DNA of 64,000 nucleotides from Pseudomonadota bacterium (GCA_029776255.1 JAKOTN010000033.1:116074-180073), one strand, 5' to 3'. Counted from the stretch's first letter, positions 18,174 to 28,090 are shown. Made by a program: numbers and translations. Notes: generated by a model not told the origin, from the letters alone.

Positions 18174-19967
18174 CTAAAGGCCGAACTGCAACGCCGCCAG
18201 ACGGGTGTACAAACCGCCGCGTTCGACGAGTTCGGCGTGCGTGCCCACATCGACCACGCGTCCATGGTCGAGAACGATGATCCGGTCGGCGCGCTGAACG
18301 GTGGCCAGCCGGTGCGCGATGACCAGCGTCGTGCGGCCGCTCATCGCCGTTTCCAGCGCCGCCTGCACGACGCGCTCGCTTTCGGCGTCGAGGCTGCTGG
18401 TCGCCTCGTCGAGCAGCAGCAGCGGCGCGTTCTTGAGCATCGCCCGGGCGATGGCGATTCGTTGGCGCTGGCCACCAGAGAGACGCACGCCCCGCTCGCC
18501 GACCGGCGTGGCGTAGGAATCCGGCAAGCGGCGCACGAATTCGTCGACGAAGGCGGCGGTGGCGGCGGCACGCACCTCCTCGTCGGACGCCGTCGGGCGA
18601 CCGTAGCGAATGTTGTCGGCGATGCTGCCGGAAAAAATCACCGCCTCCTGCGGCACCACCGCGATACGCGCGCGGAGGTCGGCCAGACGCGCCTGCCGTA
18701 AGTCGACGCCGTCAATGCGGACGGCACCGTCGCCGACATCGTAAAATCGTTGCAGCAACTGAAACACCGTCGTTTTGCCGGCGCCCGACGGACCGACCAG
18801 CGCCACCGTCCGACCGGCGTCGACGGTAAACGACAAGCCCTGCAACACCGGCTGTCCGGGCCGCGACGGATACGCGAACTGGACCGCGTCGAAAGTCGCT
18901 CGCAGACCGGCCGCCGGCGTCGGCAGATCGAGCGGCGAGCCGGACTCGACGATCGGCGAGCGCGCGCTCAGCAATTCCATCAAACGCTCGGTCGCACCCG
19001 CGGCCCGCAGCAAATCGCCCCACACTTCGGCCAGCACCGCCACGCTGCCGGCGACGACCATCACATACAAGGCCGTCTGGCTCAGTTGCCCGGCGCTGAT
19101 CTCGCCGGCGAACACCGCTTGCACGCCGCCGTACATTCCATAGAGCAGCGAGGCGAAGACACCGACGATAACAAAAGCGGTCAAGGCCGAGCGTGTGCCG
19201 GCACGCCGGATCGACGTGGCGAATGCCTGCTCGTTGGCCACCGAAAAACGCGCCGCCTCGGCACTTTCCTGGACGTAACTCTGGACCACCGGCACGGCGT
19301 TGAGGATTTCGCCGGCGATACCGCTGGTGTCGGCGATGCGATCCTGGCTGGCGCGCGACAGTTTGCGCACCCGGCGACCGATCGATACCGCCGGCAGGAC
19401 CAGCAGCAAGACGATACCGGCCACGGTAGACAGCAGCCGAGGAGTGGTGCTCAGCAGCATCGCCAGACCGCCGACCAGCAGCAAGAGATTGCGCAGCCCC
19501 ATGCTGACGCTCGAACCGACAGCGTTATGGATCACCGTGGTATCGGTGGTCAGGCGCGACAGCACCTCGCCGGTTTTCAAGGTTTCGAAGAACCGCGGGC
19601 TCTGGCGCAGCACATGCGCGTAAACCGCCTGCCGCAGATCGGTGGTCACCCGCTCGCCGATCCAGCTCATCATGTAGAAGCGCGCGGCGGTGGCCACGCC
19701 GAGCAGCACGGCAACGGCGAAAAGCAGCAGGAAGTGCTGGCGAACGATCGCCAGCCGCTGCCCGACATCGCCAGCCGCCGGCAGCGCCAGACCACCGTCG
19801 ACCAGCAGCTTCACCGCGTGAGGCAAAGCCAGGGTGGCGACGGCGGCCAGCAACAGGAAAAACACGGCCAGCGCCGCCTGCCGGCGGTATACCGCCACGA
19901 AAGGCAGCAAGGCGCGCAAGGGCCGCAGCTTGGATGCCGCCACCGGCGACGACGGCGTCGCGTTCAC
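18174..19967 (-). CDS. ABC exporter, fused membrane and ATPase domains (ABCB/MsbA-like)
   Basis: A 597-residue half-transporter: six membrane helices (about 20-310), then an ATP-binding domain (about 345-590). Walker A is 'GPSGAGKTT', the signature 'LSGGQRQR', Walker B 'LLLLDEATSSLD' and the H-loop 'IAHRL'. The exporter signature 'RFFETLKTGEVLSRLTTDT' is present. It would work as a homodimer in the inner membrane, exporting a lipid, peptide or drug; I do not assign it to MsbA since no lipid A context is visible. The likely start is GTG 19967, just after the MAPEG stop, so it is probably translationally coupled to that gene. Confidence 0.88.
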   Translation of the reverse strand: MNATPSSPVAASKLRPLRALLPFVAVYRRQAALAVFFLLLAAVATLALPHAVKLLVDGGLALPAAGDVGQRLAIVRQHFLLLFAVAVLLGVATAARFYMMSWIGERVTTDLRQAVYAHVLRQSPRFFETLKTGEVLSRLTTDTTVIHNAVGSSVSMGLRNLLLLVGGLAMLLSTTPRLLSTVAGIVLLLVLPAVSIGRRVRKLSRASQDRIADTSGIAGEILNAVPVVQSYVQESAEAARFSVANEQAFATSIRRAGTRSALTAFVIVGVFASLLYGMYGGVQAVFAGEISAGQLSQTALYVMVVAGSVAVLAEVWGDLLRAAGATERLMELLSARSPIVESGSPLDLPTPAAGLRATFDAVQFAYPSRPGQPVLQGLSFTVDAGRTVALVGPSGAGKTTVFQLLQRFYDVGDGAVRIDGVDLRQARLADLRARIAVVPQEAVIFSGSIADNIRYGRPTASDEEVRAAATAAFVDEFVRRLPDSYATPVGERGVRLSGGQRQRIAIARAMLKNAPLLLLDEATSSLDAESERVVQAALETAMSGRTTLVIAHRLATVQRADRIIVLDHGRVVDVGTHAELVERGGLYTRLAALQFGL

Positions 19968-19971
19968 CTTC

Positions 19972-20367
19972 TCAGCCCAGCACCCCGCGCAGCACGCCCC
20001 AGGCGCCGCCGAGCGCCAGCGCGCCAAAAGCCAACATGCCGATCAGAAAGCCGGCGCCCCGACTTTCGGGATCGCGCGCATAGGCCAGCGCATACCAGGC
20101 GCGACCGACCAGCCAGACGGCGCCGAACACCGTGGCCCAGAAACTCGACAGCGCCATCGCGGCCACCCATAACACGGGCAAAAAGAGGACCGTGTTCTCG
20201 AGCGTGTTCATCTGGATGCGGTAGGCGATCTCGAATTGCCGGTGGCCGGTAATCGCCGGCGCCTGGATGCGGAACCGGATGCGGCAGCGGCCGACATAAG
20301 CCGCGCAGACGAACAGCAGCAAGACAGTGGCAAGCGTGATCAAGGCGGGTCCGGCGTAAGCGTTCAT
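19972..20367 (-). CDS. MAPEG family membrane protein
   Basis: A 131-residue integral membrane protein with four hydrophobic helices. The MAPEG pattern 'RFEIAYRIQMNTLENTVLFL' occurs here as 'GHRQFEIAYRIQMNTLEN'. MAPEG proteins (microsomal glutathione S-transferase relatives) conjugate glutathione or act on lipid peroxides; bacterial members are mostly uncharacterised. The ABC exporter starts within five bases of its stop. ATG at 20367 is the clear start. Confidence 0.85.
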   Translation of the reverse strand: MNAYAGPALITLATVLLLFVCAAYVGRCRIRFRIQAPAITGHRQFEIAYRIQMNTLENTVLFLPVLWVAAMALSSFWATVFGAVWLVGRAWYALAYARDPESRGAGFLIGMLAFGALALGGAWGVLRGVLG

Positions 20368-20432
20368 CGTCGCGTTCCTTGGCGGTTAATGGGAAACGAA
20401 TGTCCCCTGAAAGGCGCATCTTGGCCGACAAA

Positions 20433-21188
20433 TTAGCCCGCGGTCCGCGGCGGGTGGCTGCCGAGCAGAAAATTACCGATCCGCAACAAACGCCGCACCG
20501 CCGCCTCGCCGTCCAGCCCGGCCGTCAACGGCCCGGCGGCGACCGCCACCTCGGCCGCCCGTTCCGGCGTCAGCAAGACGGCACGCTGGCTGAACTCGAT
20601 CACCGCCAGTTGTTCGTCGCGGGTCAAGGCAAACGGCGGCGCTTCGCTGCCGACGTCGCGGCTCCATTCCGGCGCCTTGCGCGCCGGGCGACCGACATGC
20701 ACCACCACCGTGCCGGCCGCCAGATCGCCCAGGCGCTTTCCCTGCACGTTGAGCAGGCTGGCGATGAAACCAGCGGCATAAAGCACCGGTAAAATGTCGA
20801 TCCCGCGCAAGGTGTTGCGAATGAACGCCGCGCTCCAGCCGACCGGCCGGCCGTCATCGTGCACCACCACCAGACCGCAGGACTTCTTGCCCGGCGTCTG
20901 ACCGTTGCGATAGACCTCGAACAGGATCGGATAAAACCATTCCAGCAGAAAAGCGCCAAGCAACAGCAGTCCGATCCCGAAATCGCCGATCTGCGAGGCG
21001 ACGATGCCGAGCAGCACCCACAAGCCCAGGCGAATCAGAAAATCGAGGAACCAGGCGCGCGCGCGCGCCACCGGCCCGGCGATCCGCAGTTCGATTTCGC
21101 AGCCTTCGGGGGTAGCGACGCGACAGAGGGTATCCAGGCGCGGACCCGCGCCGGGTCTGTCGCCCGATTCGGTGCGCGCAACGTTCAT
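20433..21188 (-). CDS. RDD family membrane protein
   Basis: A 251-residue protein. An RDD domain (about 25-150) contains 'ARARAWFLDFLIRLGLW', 'GQTPGKKSCGLVVV' and 'FIRNTLRGIDILP', with two to three membrane helices. A soluble C-terminal part of about 100 residues follows ('LTRDEQLAVIEFSQRA'). RDD proteins are small membrane proteins of mixed role, some Na+/H+ antiporters. The start codon overlaps the stop of the BPSS1780-type gene (ATGA), so they are coupled. Confidence 0.85.
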   Translation of the reverse strand: MNVARTESGDRPGAGPRLDTLCRVATPEGCEIELRIAGPVARARAWFLDFLIRLGLWVLLGIVASQIGDFGIGLLLLGAFLLEWFYPILFEVYRNGQTPGKKSCGLVVVHDDGRPVGWSAAFIRNTLRGIDILPVLYAAGFIASLLNVQGKRLGDLAAGTVVVHVGRPARKAPEWSRDVGSEAPPFALTRDEQLAVIEFSQRAVLLTPERAAEVAVAAGPLTAGLDGEAAVRRLLRIGNFLLGSHPPRTAG

Positions 21189-21961
21189 TCTTCGAAAAAC
21201 ATGTCCCGATACGCCGCATAAAGCGACGCATACAACACCGGCAACAACACCAGCCAGCCGAGCAGCAAGGGCAGGCTGGCGACCACCGCCGCCAGCACCA
21301 CCAGCAAGGTGTAAACCAGAAACGGCCCGATATTGCGCACCGCGACGCGCAAACTGTTCTTGATGGCATGAAATGCCGATACGTCGTGAAAGATGACCAG
21401 CGGCGGCGCCAGCCACACGGCCATCGCCAGCGAAGAAAAGGCGACGAAAACGACCGCCACCACCAGCACCATCCCCAACGAAAAAACTTCCTTCAACCCG
21501 TCGACCCCGCCGGCGAAGGCCGCGAAGGCGATGCCGGCGCCAACGACGGCGGCGAACACCACCGCCGCCATCGAGATCATGTACAGCAGGCCGACGACCA
21601 GCAAGGGGATCGGCTTGCGCGAAAAACCGGCGAACAGATGGTCGAAGCGCAGGCCGTCGCCGACCTCGATGGCCCGGCAACCGATGCTGATCCCGCCGAT
21701 GAATATCGGAATCAGCAAATTGACCGCCACATTCACCACCGGAATCATGCCGACGATCATCATCACCGCCATGAAGACCACGGCGATGCCCATCCAGGTG
21801 CCCGGCGCCAGGCGAAAAATCTCCCAGCCGCGCAGCAACCAGCGGTAGCCGTTGCCGGGCGGCACTCGCCGCCCGTCGGGAATGAAAGTTCCCATGCTGG
21901 TTTGCGCATGGTCATAGACCCGCGCCACCGGCGGTCTGAACGGATTGTTATCGACACTCAT
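21185..21961 (-). CDS. BPSS1780 family membrane protein
   Basis: A 258-residue protein with a short N-terminal soluble stretch and about six hydrophobic segments. The family pattern 'GNGYRWLLRGWEIFRLAPGT' near residue 36, followed by 'NLLIPIFIGGISIGCRA', marks it as a BPSS1780 family protein, common in betaproteobacteria and of unknown function. It overlaps the RDD gene by four bases and follows DUF58 after 77 bp, so it may belong to the same long transcript. Confidence 0.82.
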   Translation of the reverse strand: MSVDNNPFRPPVARVYDHAQTSMGTFIPDGRRVPPGNGYRWLLRGWEIFRLAPGTWMGIAVVFMAVMMIVGMIPVVNVAVNLLIPIFIGGISIGCRAIEVGDGLRFDHLFAGFSRKPIPLLVVGLLYMISMAAVVFAAVVGAGIAFAAFAGGVDGLKEVFSLGMVLVVAVVFVAFSSLAMAVWLAPPLVIFHDVSAFHAIKNSLRVAVRNIGPFLVYTLLVVLAAVVASLPLLLGWLVLLPVLYASLYAAYRDMFFEE

Positions 21962-22038
21962 CGCTGCCCTCCCGGCACGAGACGCCCATCACGGAGTTTC
22001 CCCCACCCGCCGCCGCACCCGGCGGCGACGCGGCGACA

Positions 22039-23358
22039 CTATAACGCGCCGGCGCGCTTTCGTGCCCAGTAGTGATTGATCAAGGCCACCGGCAGCTCGC
22101 ACGGGCCGACATCGAGAATCTGCGCGCCACCGTGCCGCATCAGCGCCAGTTGCCGCCGCCGCGCCTGTAGATACTCGAGGCCGGCGGCACGGGTCAGCGC
22201 GGCGTCGAAATCGCGCACCGGCGCGTCGAGCAGTTCGTCGAGCACCGTCTCGCGCAGACTGGCGACGGTCACCGCGTGCCGGCGACGCAGATAGTGCACC
22301 GCCGGCAGCAAGGTGTCGTCGTCCTCGTCGCGCAGATTGCTGACCAGAATCACCAGCGCCCGCTTGCGCAAGCGGGCACCGAGGCTTTCGGCCGCCGCCA
22401 GATAATCAGGCACCTGCAACGACGGCTCGAGATCGAAAACGGCGTTCATCAGCGCCTGTACGGTGCCGACCGATTTGCCCGGCGGCAACACGCGCGGCCG
22501 TGGATGGCCGAAAGTGGCCAGGCCGACGGCATCGCCCTGGCGCAAGGCCACGTAGGCCAGCAAGGACAAGGCGTTGAGGGTGTGGTCGAAATGCGACAGA
22601 TCGCCATCCCGGGCGCGCATCCGGGCACTACAGTCGAGCAGGAAAACGATTTGCTGATCGCGCTCGTCCTGATGCTCGCGGGCGATCAGACGGCCGACGC
22701 GCGAACTGGCTTTCCAGTCGATCAGACGCGGCGAGTCATCCTGACGATAGTCGCGCAATTGCAGGAACTCCATCCCCTCGCCACGCCGCCGGCGCTGCAG
22801 GATGCCGATCTGCGACAAGCGGTTGTCGGTGGCCAGCAGCGTGTAGTGGGCGACGCGGGCGAAATTCGGAAACACGCGCACCTCGTCGCGCGCGGCGACG
22901 CTTTCCTGCACCAGCCACAGGCGCAAGGGCGAGGCGCAGCGCAAGGTCACCGAATCGAACGCTTGCCGGCCGCGTTCGCCGACGGTGACGCGATAGACCA
23001 CCCGCAGCCAGCGGCCCGCCTCGACTTTGAAAAACAGCGGCAGGCCCTCGCTGCGGAACGCCGCCGGATGGCCGTCGGTCAGCCAACCGCTGACCGCCTC
23101 CGTCGTTCCGGCGCTATTCGTCAGGCGCAAGGCCACGTGCTGCCGGGTGCCGACCGGCATGGTGTGCGCCAGTTCGCGCCGCACGCTCAGGCGGCCGCGC
23201 CGGTGGCGACCGGCCAGCGCGTCGGCGGCGGCGATGCCGGCCATGGCAACCGCCGACGCCTGCCACAAGGACAACAGCGACGGCACGAAAACCACCGCCA
23301 GACCGAGCGCCAGCCACAAACCGGCGGCCAGCAGCAACCTGCGGTCGGGAATCAGCAT
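22039..23358 (-). CDS. DUF58 domain-containing protein
   Basis: A 439-residue protein with two N-terminal membrane helices (about 8-45), a beta-rich region and then the DUF58 core 'GMEFLQLRDYRQDDSPRLID' followed by 'WKASSR' and 'LLDCSARMRA'. DUF58 is a degenerate von Willebrand A relative; here the metal site reads D-x-S-x-R, so the usual DxSxS motif is imperfect. DUF58 genes sit beside MoxR ATPases; the pair is thought to act in assembly or insertion of metal centres or in envelope stress. The stop of moxR and this start are adjacent. Confidence 0.88.
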   Translation of the reverse strand: MLIPDRRLLLAAGLWLALGLAVVFVPSLLSLWQASAVAMAGIAAADALAGRHRRGRLSVRRELAHTMPVGTRQHVALRLTNSAGTTEAVSGWLTDGHPAAFRSEGLPLFFKVEAGRWLRVVYRVTVGERGRQAFDSVTLRCASPLRLWLVQESVAARDEVRVFPNFARVAHYTLLATDNRLSQIGILQRRRRGEGMEFLQLRDYRQDDSPRLIDWKASSRVGRLIAREHQDERDQQIVFLLDCSARMRARDGDLSHFDHTLNALSLLAYVALRQGDAVGLATFGHPRPRVLPPGKSVGTVQALMNAVFDLEPSLQVPDYLAAAESLGARLRKRALVILVSNLRDEDDDTLLPAVHYLRRRHAVTVASLRETVLDELLDAPVRDFDAALTRAAGLEYLQARRRQLALMRHGGAQILDVGPCELPVALINHYWARKRAGAL

Positions 23359-24360
23359 TTAGAGACGCGGCGCCGGCACGCGGTCGAGCAGCGCGCGCAA
23401 CAGTTCGTCGGCGCCCAGCCCGTCGATCTCCGCCTCGGCGGCGGGCGTCACGCGGTGCCGCAACGCCGGCAAGGCCACCGCCTTGATATCGTCCGGGGTC
23501 ACGAAACCGCGCCCGGCCATCAGCGCCAGCGCCCGCGCCGCGCGCACCAGGGCAATCGGACCGCGCGAGCCGGCGCCGCTGGCCAGCCCCGGCGTGTCGC
23601 GCGTGGCGCGGACGATGGCCACGGCATAGGCGATCACCCGTTCGTCGAGAGTCACATGCGCCGCCCATTGTTGCAGGGCGAGCACCGTCGCCGGTTGGAT
23701 CAGCGTCGCCACGGTCTCGACATTGAGGTCGGCGCCGGTTTTCGCCGACGTCACCTGCCGGGTCAAGGCCACCTCCTCGGCCTCGCTCGGGTAATCGATG
23801 CGGATTTTCAGCAGAAAGCGGTCGAGCTGCGCTTCCGGCAATGGGTAGGTGCCCTCGTGCTCGATGGGATTCTGGGTCGCCAGCACCATGAACGGTCGCG
23901 GCAAGGGCGAGGTTTCGCCTTCCAGCGTCACCTGTTTCTCCTGCATCGCTTCCAACAAGGCTGATTGCGTCTTGGCCGGCGCGCGGTTGATTTCGTCGGC
24001 GAGCAGCAGATGCGTGAACACCGGTCCCTGCCGGGTGACGAAACGCGCCGTCGCCGCATCGAACAGGGTGTGCCCGACGACATCGGAAGGCATCAGGTCG
24101 GGCGTGAACTGAATCCGGCGGGTGTCGCCGCCGAAAGTCCGCGCCAGCGCCTTGACCAGCAAGGTCTTGCCGAGACCGGGAACGCCTTCGATCAGCACAT
24201 GCGCGTCGGCGAGCAGGCCGATCAGCACTTCGTCGATCACCGCCTGCTGGCCGATCACCGCCTTGGCCATTTCGGCGCGCAAGGCCGCCAGCAACTGGCG
24301 GGCCTGCAACAATTTCTCTTCTGGAAGCAAGGAGGTGGGAAAGACGTCGGAGGAAGTCAT
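23359..24360 (-). CDS. MoxR family AAA+ ATPase
   Basis: A 333-residue ATPase. Walker A is 'EGVPGLGKT', Walker B 'LLLADEINRAP', sensor 1 'ATQNPIE', and the MoxR hallmark 'EGTYPLPEAQLDRF' is intact. MoxR proteins are chaperone-like AAA+ ATPases paired with VWA/DUF58 proteins. The start at 24360 is preferred over one nine codons upstream inside the neighbour's end. It lies 10 bp after the DUF4350 gene and directly before DUF58: the classic DUF4129-DUF4350-MoxR-DUF58 order. Confidence 0.92.
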   Translation of the reverse strand: MTSSDVFPTSLLPEEKLLQARQLLAALRAEMAKAVIGQQAVIDEVLIGLLADAHVLIEGVPGLGKTLLVKALARTFGGDTRRIQFTPDLMPSDVVGHTLFDAATARFVTRQGPVFTHLLLADEINRAPAKTQSALLEAMQEKQVTLEGETSPLPRPFMVLATQNPIEHEGTYPLPEAQLDRFLLKIRIDYPSEAEEVALTRQVTSAKTGADLNVETVATLIQPATVLALQQWAAHVTLDERVIAYAVAIVRATRDTPGLASGAGSRGPIALVRAARALALMAGRGFVTPDDIKAVALPALRHRVTPAAEAEIDGLGADELLRALLDRVPAPRL

Positions 24361-24370
24361 GGCAAGGTTC

Positions 24371-25495
24371 TCAAAGATCGCGTTCAAGCTTGTGCAGAGT
24401 GCGCAAGGCTTCGCTGAAAGTGTGGGGAGTATCCGCCGGACCGTGCAGCGCGGCGGCGATCTGGGTCACCGGGCGGCGGCTCAACGCCGCCAGAGCACTC
24501 GCCCGCGCCTCGTCGGGCAGCGCGGCGATGCCCGGGTGACGCAGAGCCAGTCGCGTGTGGAAATGTTCGCGCGCCGGCGCCAGCAAGGTCGGCAGGGCGC
24601 CGGCCCGCCACAGGTAGCGGCCGACCGCCGCCAGATGTTCGCGCAACTCGCGGCGCACTGGCGGCGCGTCCGGCTGGCAGGCGCCGAAACGCGGCACGAC
24701 GCGCCACAGCCAGAGCAGTAGGAACACGACGGCGGCGACACCGGCTTCCCAGGCGTTTTCCCACAGCCAGGCCGACAGGGTCGGCATCCGCAGCCGCGAC
24801 AGCAACAGAACGCTGGGATGCGGCGAACGGTCGTAGCGACCGAGCAGCGCCCAATACAGTTCGGCATGGTCCTGTTCGCCGATCCGGTCGTTGCTCAATT
24901 GCCGGTCCAGGCCGACCGCGATGGTGACGTTGCCGCGGCCGACGCGGTAATGCAGGATTTGCGCGCCGCGACCGCCACGGCTGGCCGCCCACTCCGGCTG
25001 ACGAGCCCCCGCCACGATCACCTGCCGGGTGGCGTCGATGAACAAGGGCGGCGACGAACCGAGCGTCACCGGCAGCACGCGCGACCCGGTGAATGACTCG
25101 TTTTTTTGGGGCCGGACGACATCCAGGCTATCGAGCAGACTGTCCTCGGCACCGGCCTCTTCGGCAACGGCGATCAGATAACCGCCCTCCTCGACCCACT
25201 TCAGCAGCCGCCGCAGGCGCTCGGCCGGCAGCCATTGCTGCCGTTGGCGGTCGAGAAAGACGGTTCCGCCGGCCGGCAAGCGGTCGAGAGCGCCGGCCGC
25301 CGACGCGCGCTCCAGCGAGCCGCCCATGCGCGCGGTAAAACGTTCGAGCGCCAGATAGGGATTGCGCTCGGCTTCGGCGCGTGGCGGCTCGCGTTTCTGC
25401 ACCGGCTCGCGCTCCAGACGCGTCGCCAGACCGGTGCCGAGCACGGTCAGCAACGTCAGGAGAGCGACCAGGCCCCAAATCAATCGACGCGTCAT
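24371..25495 (-). CDS. DUF4350 domain-containing membrane protein
   Basis: A 374-residue protein with an N-terminal membrane helix (about 5-23), a periplasmic domain ('NPYLALERFTARMGG', 'GGYLIAVAEEAG', 'GRGNVTIAVGLDRQLSND') and a second helix near residue 255 ('AGVAAVVFLLLWLWRVVP'), then a cytoplasmic helical tail. This is the DUF4350 layout. The role is unknown; it always travels with MoxR, DUF58 and DUF4129. Its ATG overlaps the stop of DUF4129 (ATGA). Confidence 0.85.
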   Translation of the reverse strand: MTRRLIWGLVALLTLLTVLGTGLATRLEREPVQKREPPRAEAERNPYLALERFTARMGGSLERASAAGALDRLPAGGTVFLDRQRQQWLPAERLRRLLKWVEEGGYLIAVAEEAGAEDSLLDSLDVVRPQKNESFTGSRVLPVTLGSSPPLFIDATRQVIVAGARQPEWAASRGGRGAQILHYRVGRGNVTIAVGLDRQLSNDRIGEQDHAELYWALLGRYDRSPHPSVLLLSRLRMPTLSAWLWENAWEAGVAAVVFLLLWLWRVVPRFGACQPDAPPVRRELREHLAAVGRYLWRAGALPTLLAPAREHFHTRLALRHPGIAALPDEARASALAALSRRPVTQIAAALHGPADTPHTFSEALRTLHKLERDL

Positions 25496-27120
25496 CGGCC
25501 CATCGCTCCCTGGCCGAAAAACGTCTCCCAATCGGCCGTCAGCGACTCGACACGAGCGGCCATCACCGGCAAGCGGCCGTATGCCGCCAGCCGCCACGCG
25601 TCGACCACCTCGCCAAAACAGCGTTGCGCTTCCGGCGGCACGCGCGCGGCGACGCGGCGCAGGCAATCGTTTTCGGTATCGCCGGCATGGAACTCGATTT
25701 GCCGCTCGTTCATCAGCACCACCAACGCCCCGCGATAGAGCAAGCTCAACGCCTCGACGAGGCGATCGCTAGCCAGTGCCGCGCGCGCGGCGGCGGCGAT
25801 GTCGGTCGGCAACGATTCGGGACGCAAATCCAGGCCAAACAGAAAATCGGGCGCCCGTCTGGCCGGGCCGGCGGCGACGGCGAACAAATGCCGGTGCCGC
25901 AGCACCACGACCACGATCGCCGCCAGCGCCAGAGCACCGGCGATCCATGACAGACCGCGCGCCACCTCGGCGACGATATCGAAAAGCTGTCGCAGGCCGG
26001 AAAACCAGTCGCTCCAGTTTTCGTCGTGACCGGCCGTTTCCTGCCGGCGCCAACGCCAACGCCAGTCGTCCTTGACCTGCCCGAAAACCCGGTCGGCGAG
26101 CACCGCCCGAATCGTCGTCGCCGCCGGGCTGTTCGACGGCGGACGCGCGGCGTCGGCCACCTCGGCCGTATCCTCCACCGCCTCCTCCGCCGCCTCCTCT
26201 CGGTCAACCTCCTCGGCATCGTCGGCGGCGGCGGCGGTGGAAGACGGCGCGTCGCAGGTCTGGCCGTTCGGGCACGCGGCGGCTTGCGGCGGTTCGCCGG
26301 CATGCGCCGGCTCGGGTGCCAGCACGGGCAATGCCAGGACGAGCGCCAGAATCGCCAGCAATGGCGACGCCGTGGCCGCCCGGCGTTCGGCCAGCCGCCG
26401 CAAACCGAGTTCGACATCCCAGGCTTCGAGTTCGCTGCGCCGGTTCAGGTACAACGAAAAGCCGGACGCCACATACAGCGGCTCGATCACCGTCTCGGCC
26501 AGCATGTACAGCAGATTGGCGACCAGATGCCGCCACGGGGAAACGTCGGCACCCAGCCATTGCTCCAGCGCCAGCACCTCGCTGTCGCCGGGCGCCAGCA
26601 CCGCCAGGACGATCAGCGCCGACAGCAGCAGAGCGGTCGACATATTGGCGCAATGGAAGGTCAGCCAGACGGCATGTCCGCGACAACGGCGCGACAACAC
26701 CTTCAGGCGCGTCCGCGCCTCGACGCCCCGCTGCTCCTCCAATTGCCAGACCGGCAGCAAGAAGGAGCGCGTCAGGCTGAAACGCCGCAGCGTCAAGGCC
26801 GACAGCGTTCCTGGTCCGCGCCATAACCGCGGCAAGGCCCGCCACACCTCGCGCACGCCGGTGTCCTCGCCGAAGGCCGAGCGGCTGCAAACCAGCAGCA
26901 ACACCCGGTCGAACAAGGGTTTCAGCCACCACAGCACCAGCATCGCGTAATCGGGCCACCGCCACATCAACAGCATCACGAGGACGCCGGCGATCCAGTA
27001 GGTAGCGAACCAGGCGCCGTACAAAGCGCGTGCCCAGCGCCGCAGCATGGTGTGACCGAGATCGAGCGCCTCCCAGGCGCTGCGCCGCCGCAAATGGATG
27101 GCAATCGCTTCAAGCCGCAC
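25492..27120 (-). CDS. DUF4129 domain-containing membrane protein
   Basis: A 542-residue protein with several membrane segments in the first 270 residues, an acidic Ala/Glu-rich linker (about 290-330), another helix near 400 and a C-terminal DUF4129 domain ('LVEALSLLYRGALVVLMNER' and 'FGEVVDAWRLAAYG'). In other proteins DUF4129 is fused to transglutaminase domains; none is present here. GTG 27120 is preferred because GGAAG lies eight bases upstream and the overlap with the SpoIIM gene is then only 11 bases. Function unknown beyond the conserved MoxR neighbourhood. Confidence 0.83.
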   Translation of the reverse strand: MRLEAIAIHLRRRSAWEALDLGHTMLRRWARALYGAWFATYWIAGVLVMLLMWRWPDYAMLVLWWLKPLFDRVLLLVCSRSAFGEDTGVREVWRALPRLWRGPGTLSALTLRRFSLTRSFLLPVWQLEEQRGVEARTRLKVLSRRCRGHAVWLTFHCANMSTALLLSALIVLAVLAPGDSEVLALEQWLGADVSPWRHLVANLLYMLAETVIEPLYVASGFSLYLNRRSELEAWDVELGLRRLAERRAATASPLLAILALVLALPVLAPEPAHAGEPPQAAACPNGQTCDAPSSTAAAADDAEEVDREEAAEEAVEDTAEVADAARPPSNSPAATTIRAVLADRVFGQVKDDWRWRWRRQETAGHDENWSDWFSGLRQLFDIVAEVARGLSWIAGALALAAIVVVVLRHRHLFAVAAGPARRAPDFLFGLDLRPESLPTDIAAAARAALASDRLVEALSLLYRGALVVLMNERQIEFHAGDTENDCLRRVAARVPPEAQRCFGEVVDAWRLAAYGRLPVMAARVESLTADWETFFGQGAMGR

Positions 27121-28090
27121 GCGACGGTCTTCCGGCGAACGAGAGATAGGCCAGCACCGCACACCACAGCGTCAGGCCGACACCGACCTTGACCGCCAGC
27201 GGCGCGCCCTGCCAGGGCGACCAGAATGCTTCGATGAACGCCGCGAGAAAGGTCAGCGCCGCCGCGCCGGCGAGCAGTTTCACCGCCACCCGACCGTTGG
27301 CCTTGAGCGCCGCCACCCGGCTGCGACGCCCCGGCGCCAGCAACGCCATGCCGAGTTTCAAGCCGGCGGCGCCCGAAAGCACCGCGCCGGTCAATTCGAA
27401 GGCGCTGTGACCGGCGACGAAACCCCAGAAAGTGGTGTTGTAGCCGATCTGCGTCAGGTGACCGGCGACGGCGCCAATGAACAGACCGTTGTAGAGCAGG
27501 TAAAAGACGGCGCCCACGCCAAACGCCAGACCACCGGCGAAGGCCTGAAAATCGATACGCACGTTGTTGGCGATATAAAAACCCCACATCATCCACTCGC
27601 TGGACGCCGAACGCGGCCGCCCGACATGCGGCGCGGTCGGCGCATACATGCCCTCGATTTCGGAAACCGTCTCCTGCGACAACATCAGGAACGCCGCGTC
27701 CGGCCAGATCTGGACAGCGGCGATGAATCCCAGCAAGGGCAGGAAAAACAGCAGCGCGGCCACGGCGACGGCGCGCCACTCACGGCGGACCAGGGCCGGA
27801 AAGTCGCCGCCGACGTAGCGCAGCACGGCGTTGCCCTCCGGTCGCGCGGCGCCATAAATCCGTTGGTGCACCGCCAGTACGCGACGATGCAGGTCGTCGG
27901 CGAGAGCCGCCGAGTAGTGACGGTCGCGGACCAGCGCCAGATCGTGGCACAAACGGCGAAAGCGGTGCGGCAGGCCGGCGTTGGCGATCTCGCCGAGCGG
28001 CGAGGCGACCGCCGCCCTGCCCGGCGCCAGCCAGCGGTCCCAGGCGTCCCACTCCGCCTGACGGCGCGCGATGTATTGGCGTTCCTTCAC
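27110..28090 (-). CDS. SpoIIM family membrane protein
   Basis: A 326-residue protein: about 90 soluble residues, then five or six membrane helices. The SpoIIM signature is seen in 'GFYIANNVRIDFQAFAGG' and 'TFWGFVAGHSAFELTGAVL'. In Bacillus SpoIIM works in engulfment, but in this non-sporulating setting the family belongs to the MoxR/DUF4129 cluster and its job is unknown. GTG 28090 has GGA seven bases upstream and is preferred over GTG 28102. Confidence 0.85.
   Translation of the reverse strand: MKERQYIARRQAEWDAWDRWLAPGRAAVASPLGEIANAGLPHRFRRLCHDLALVRDRHYSAALADDLHRRVLAVHQRIYGAARPEGNAVLRYVGGDFPALVRREWRAVAVAALLFFLPLLGFIAAVQIWPDAAFLMLSQETVSEIEGMYAPTAPHVGRPRSASSEWMMWGFYIANNVRIDFQAFAGGLAFGVGAVFYLLYNGLFIGAVAGHLTQIGYNTTFWGFVAGHSAFELTGAVLSGAAGLKLGMALLAPGRRSRVAALKANGRVAVKLLAGAAALTFLAAFIEAFWSPWQGAPLAVKVGVGLTLWCAVLAYLSFAGRPSRAA

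Noticed and set aside
22276..23964. Plus-strand frame of 562 codons opposite DUF58 and MoxR
   Set aside because: Gln/Arg/His-rich shadow of two well-defined genes.
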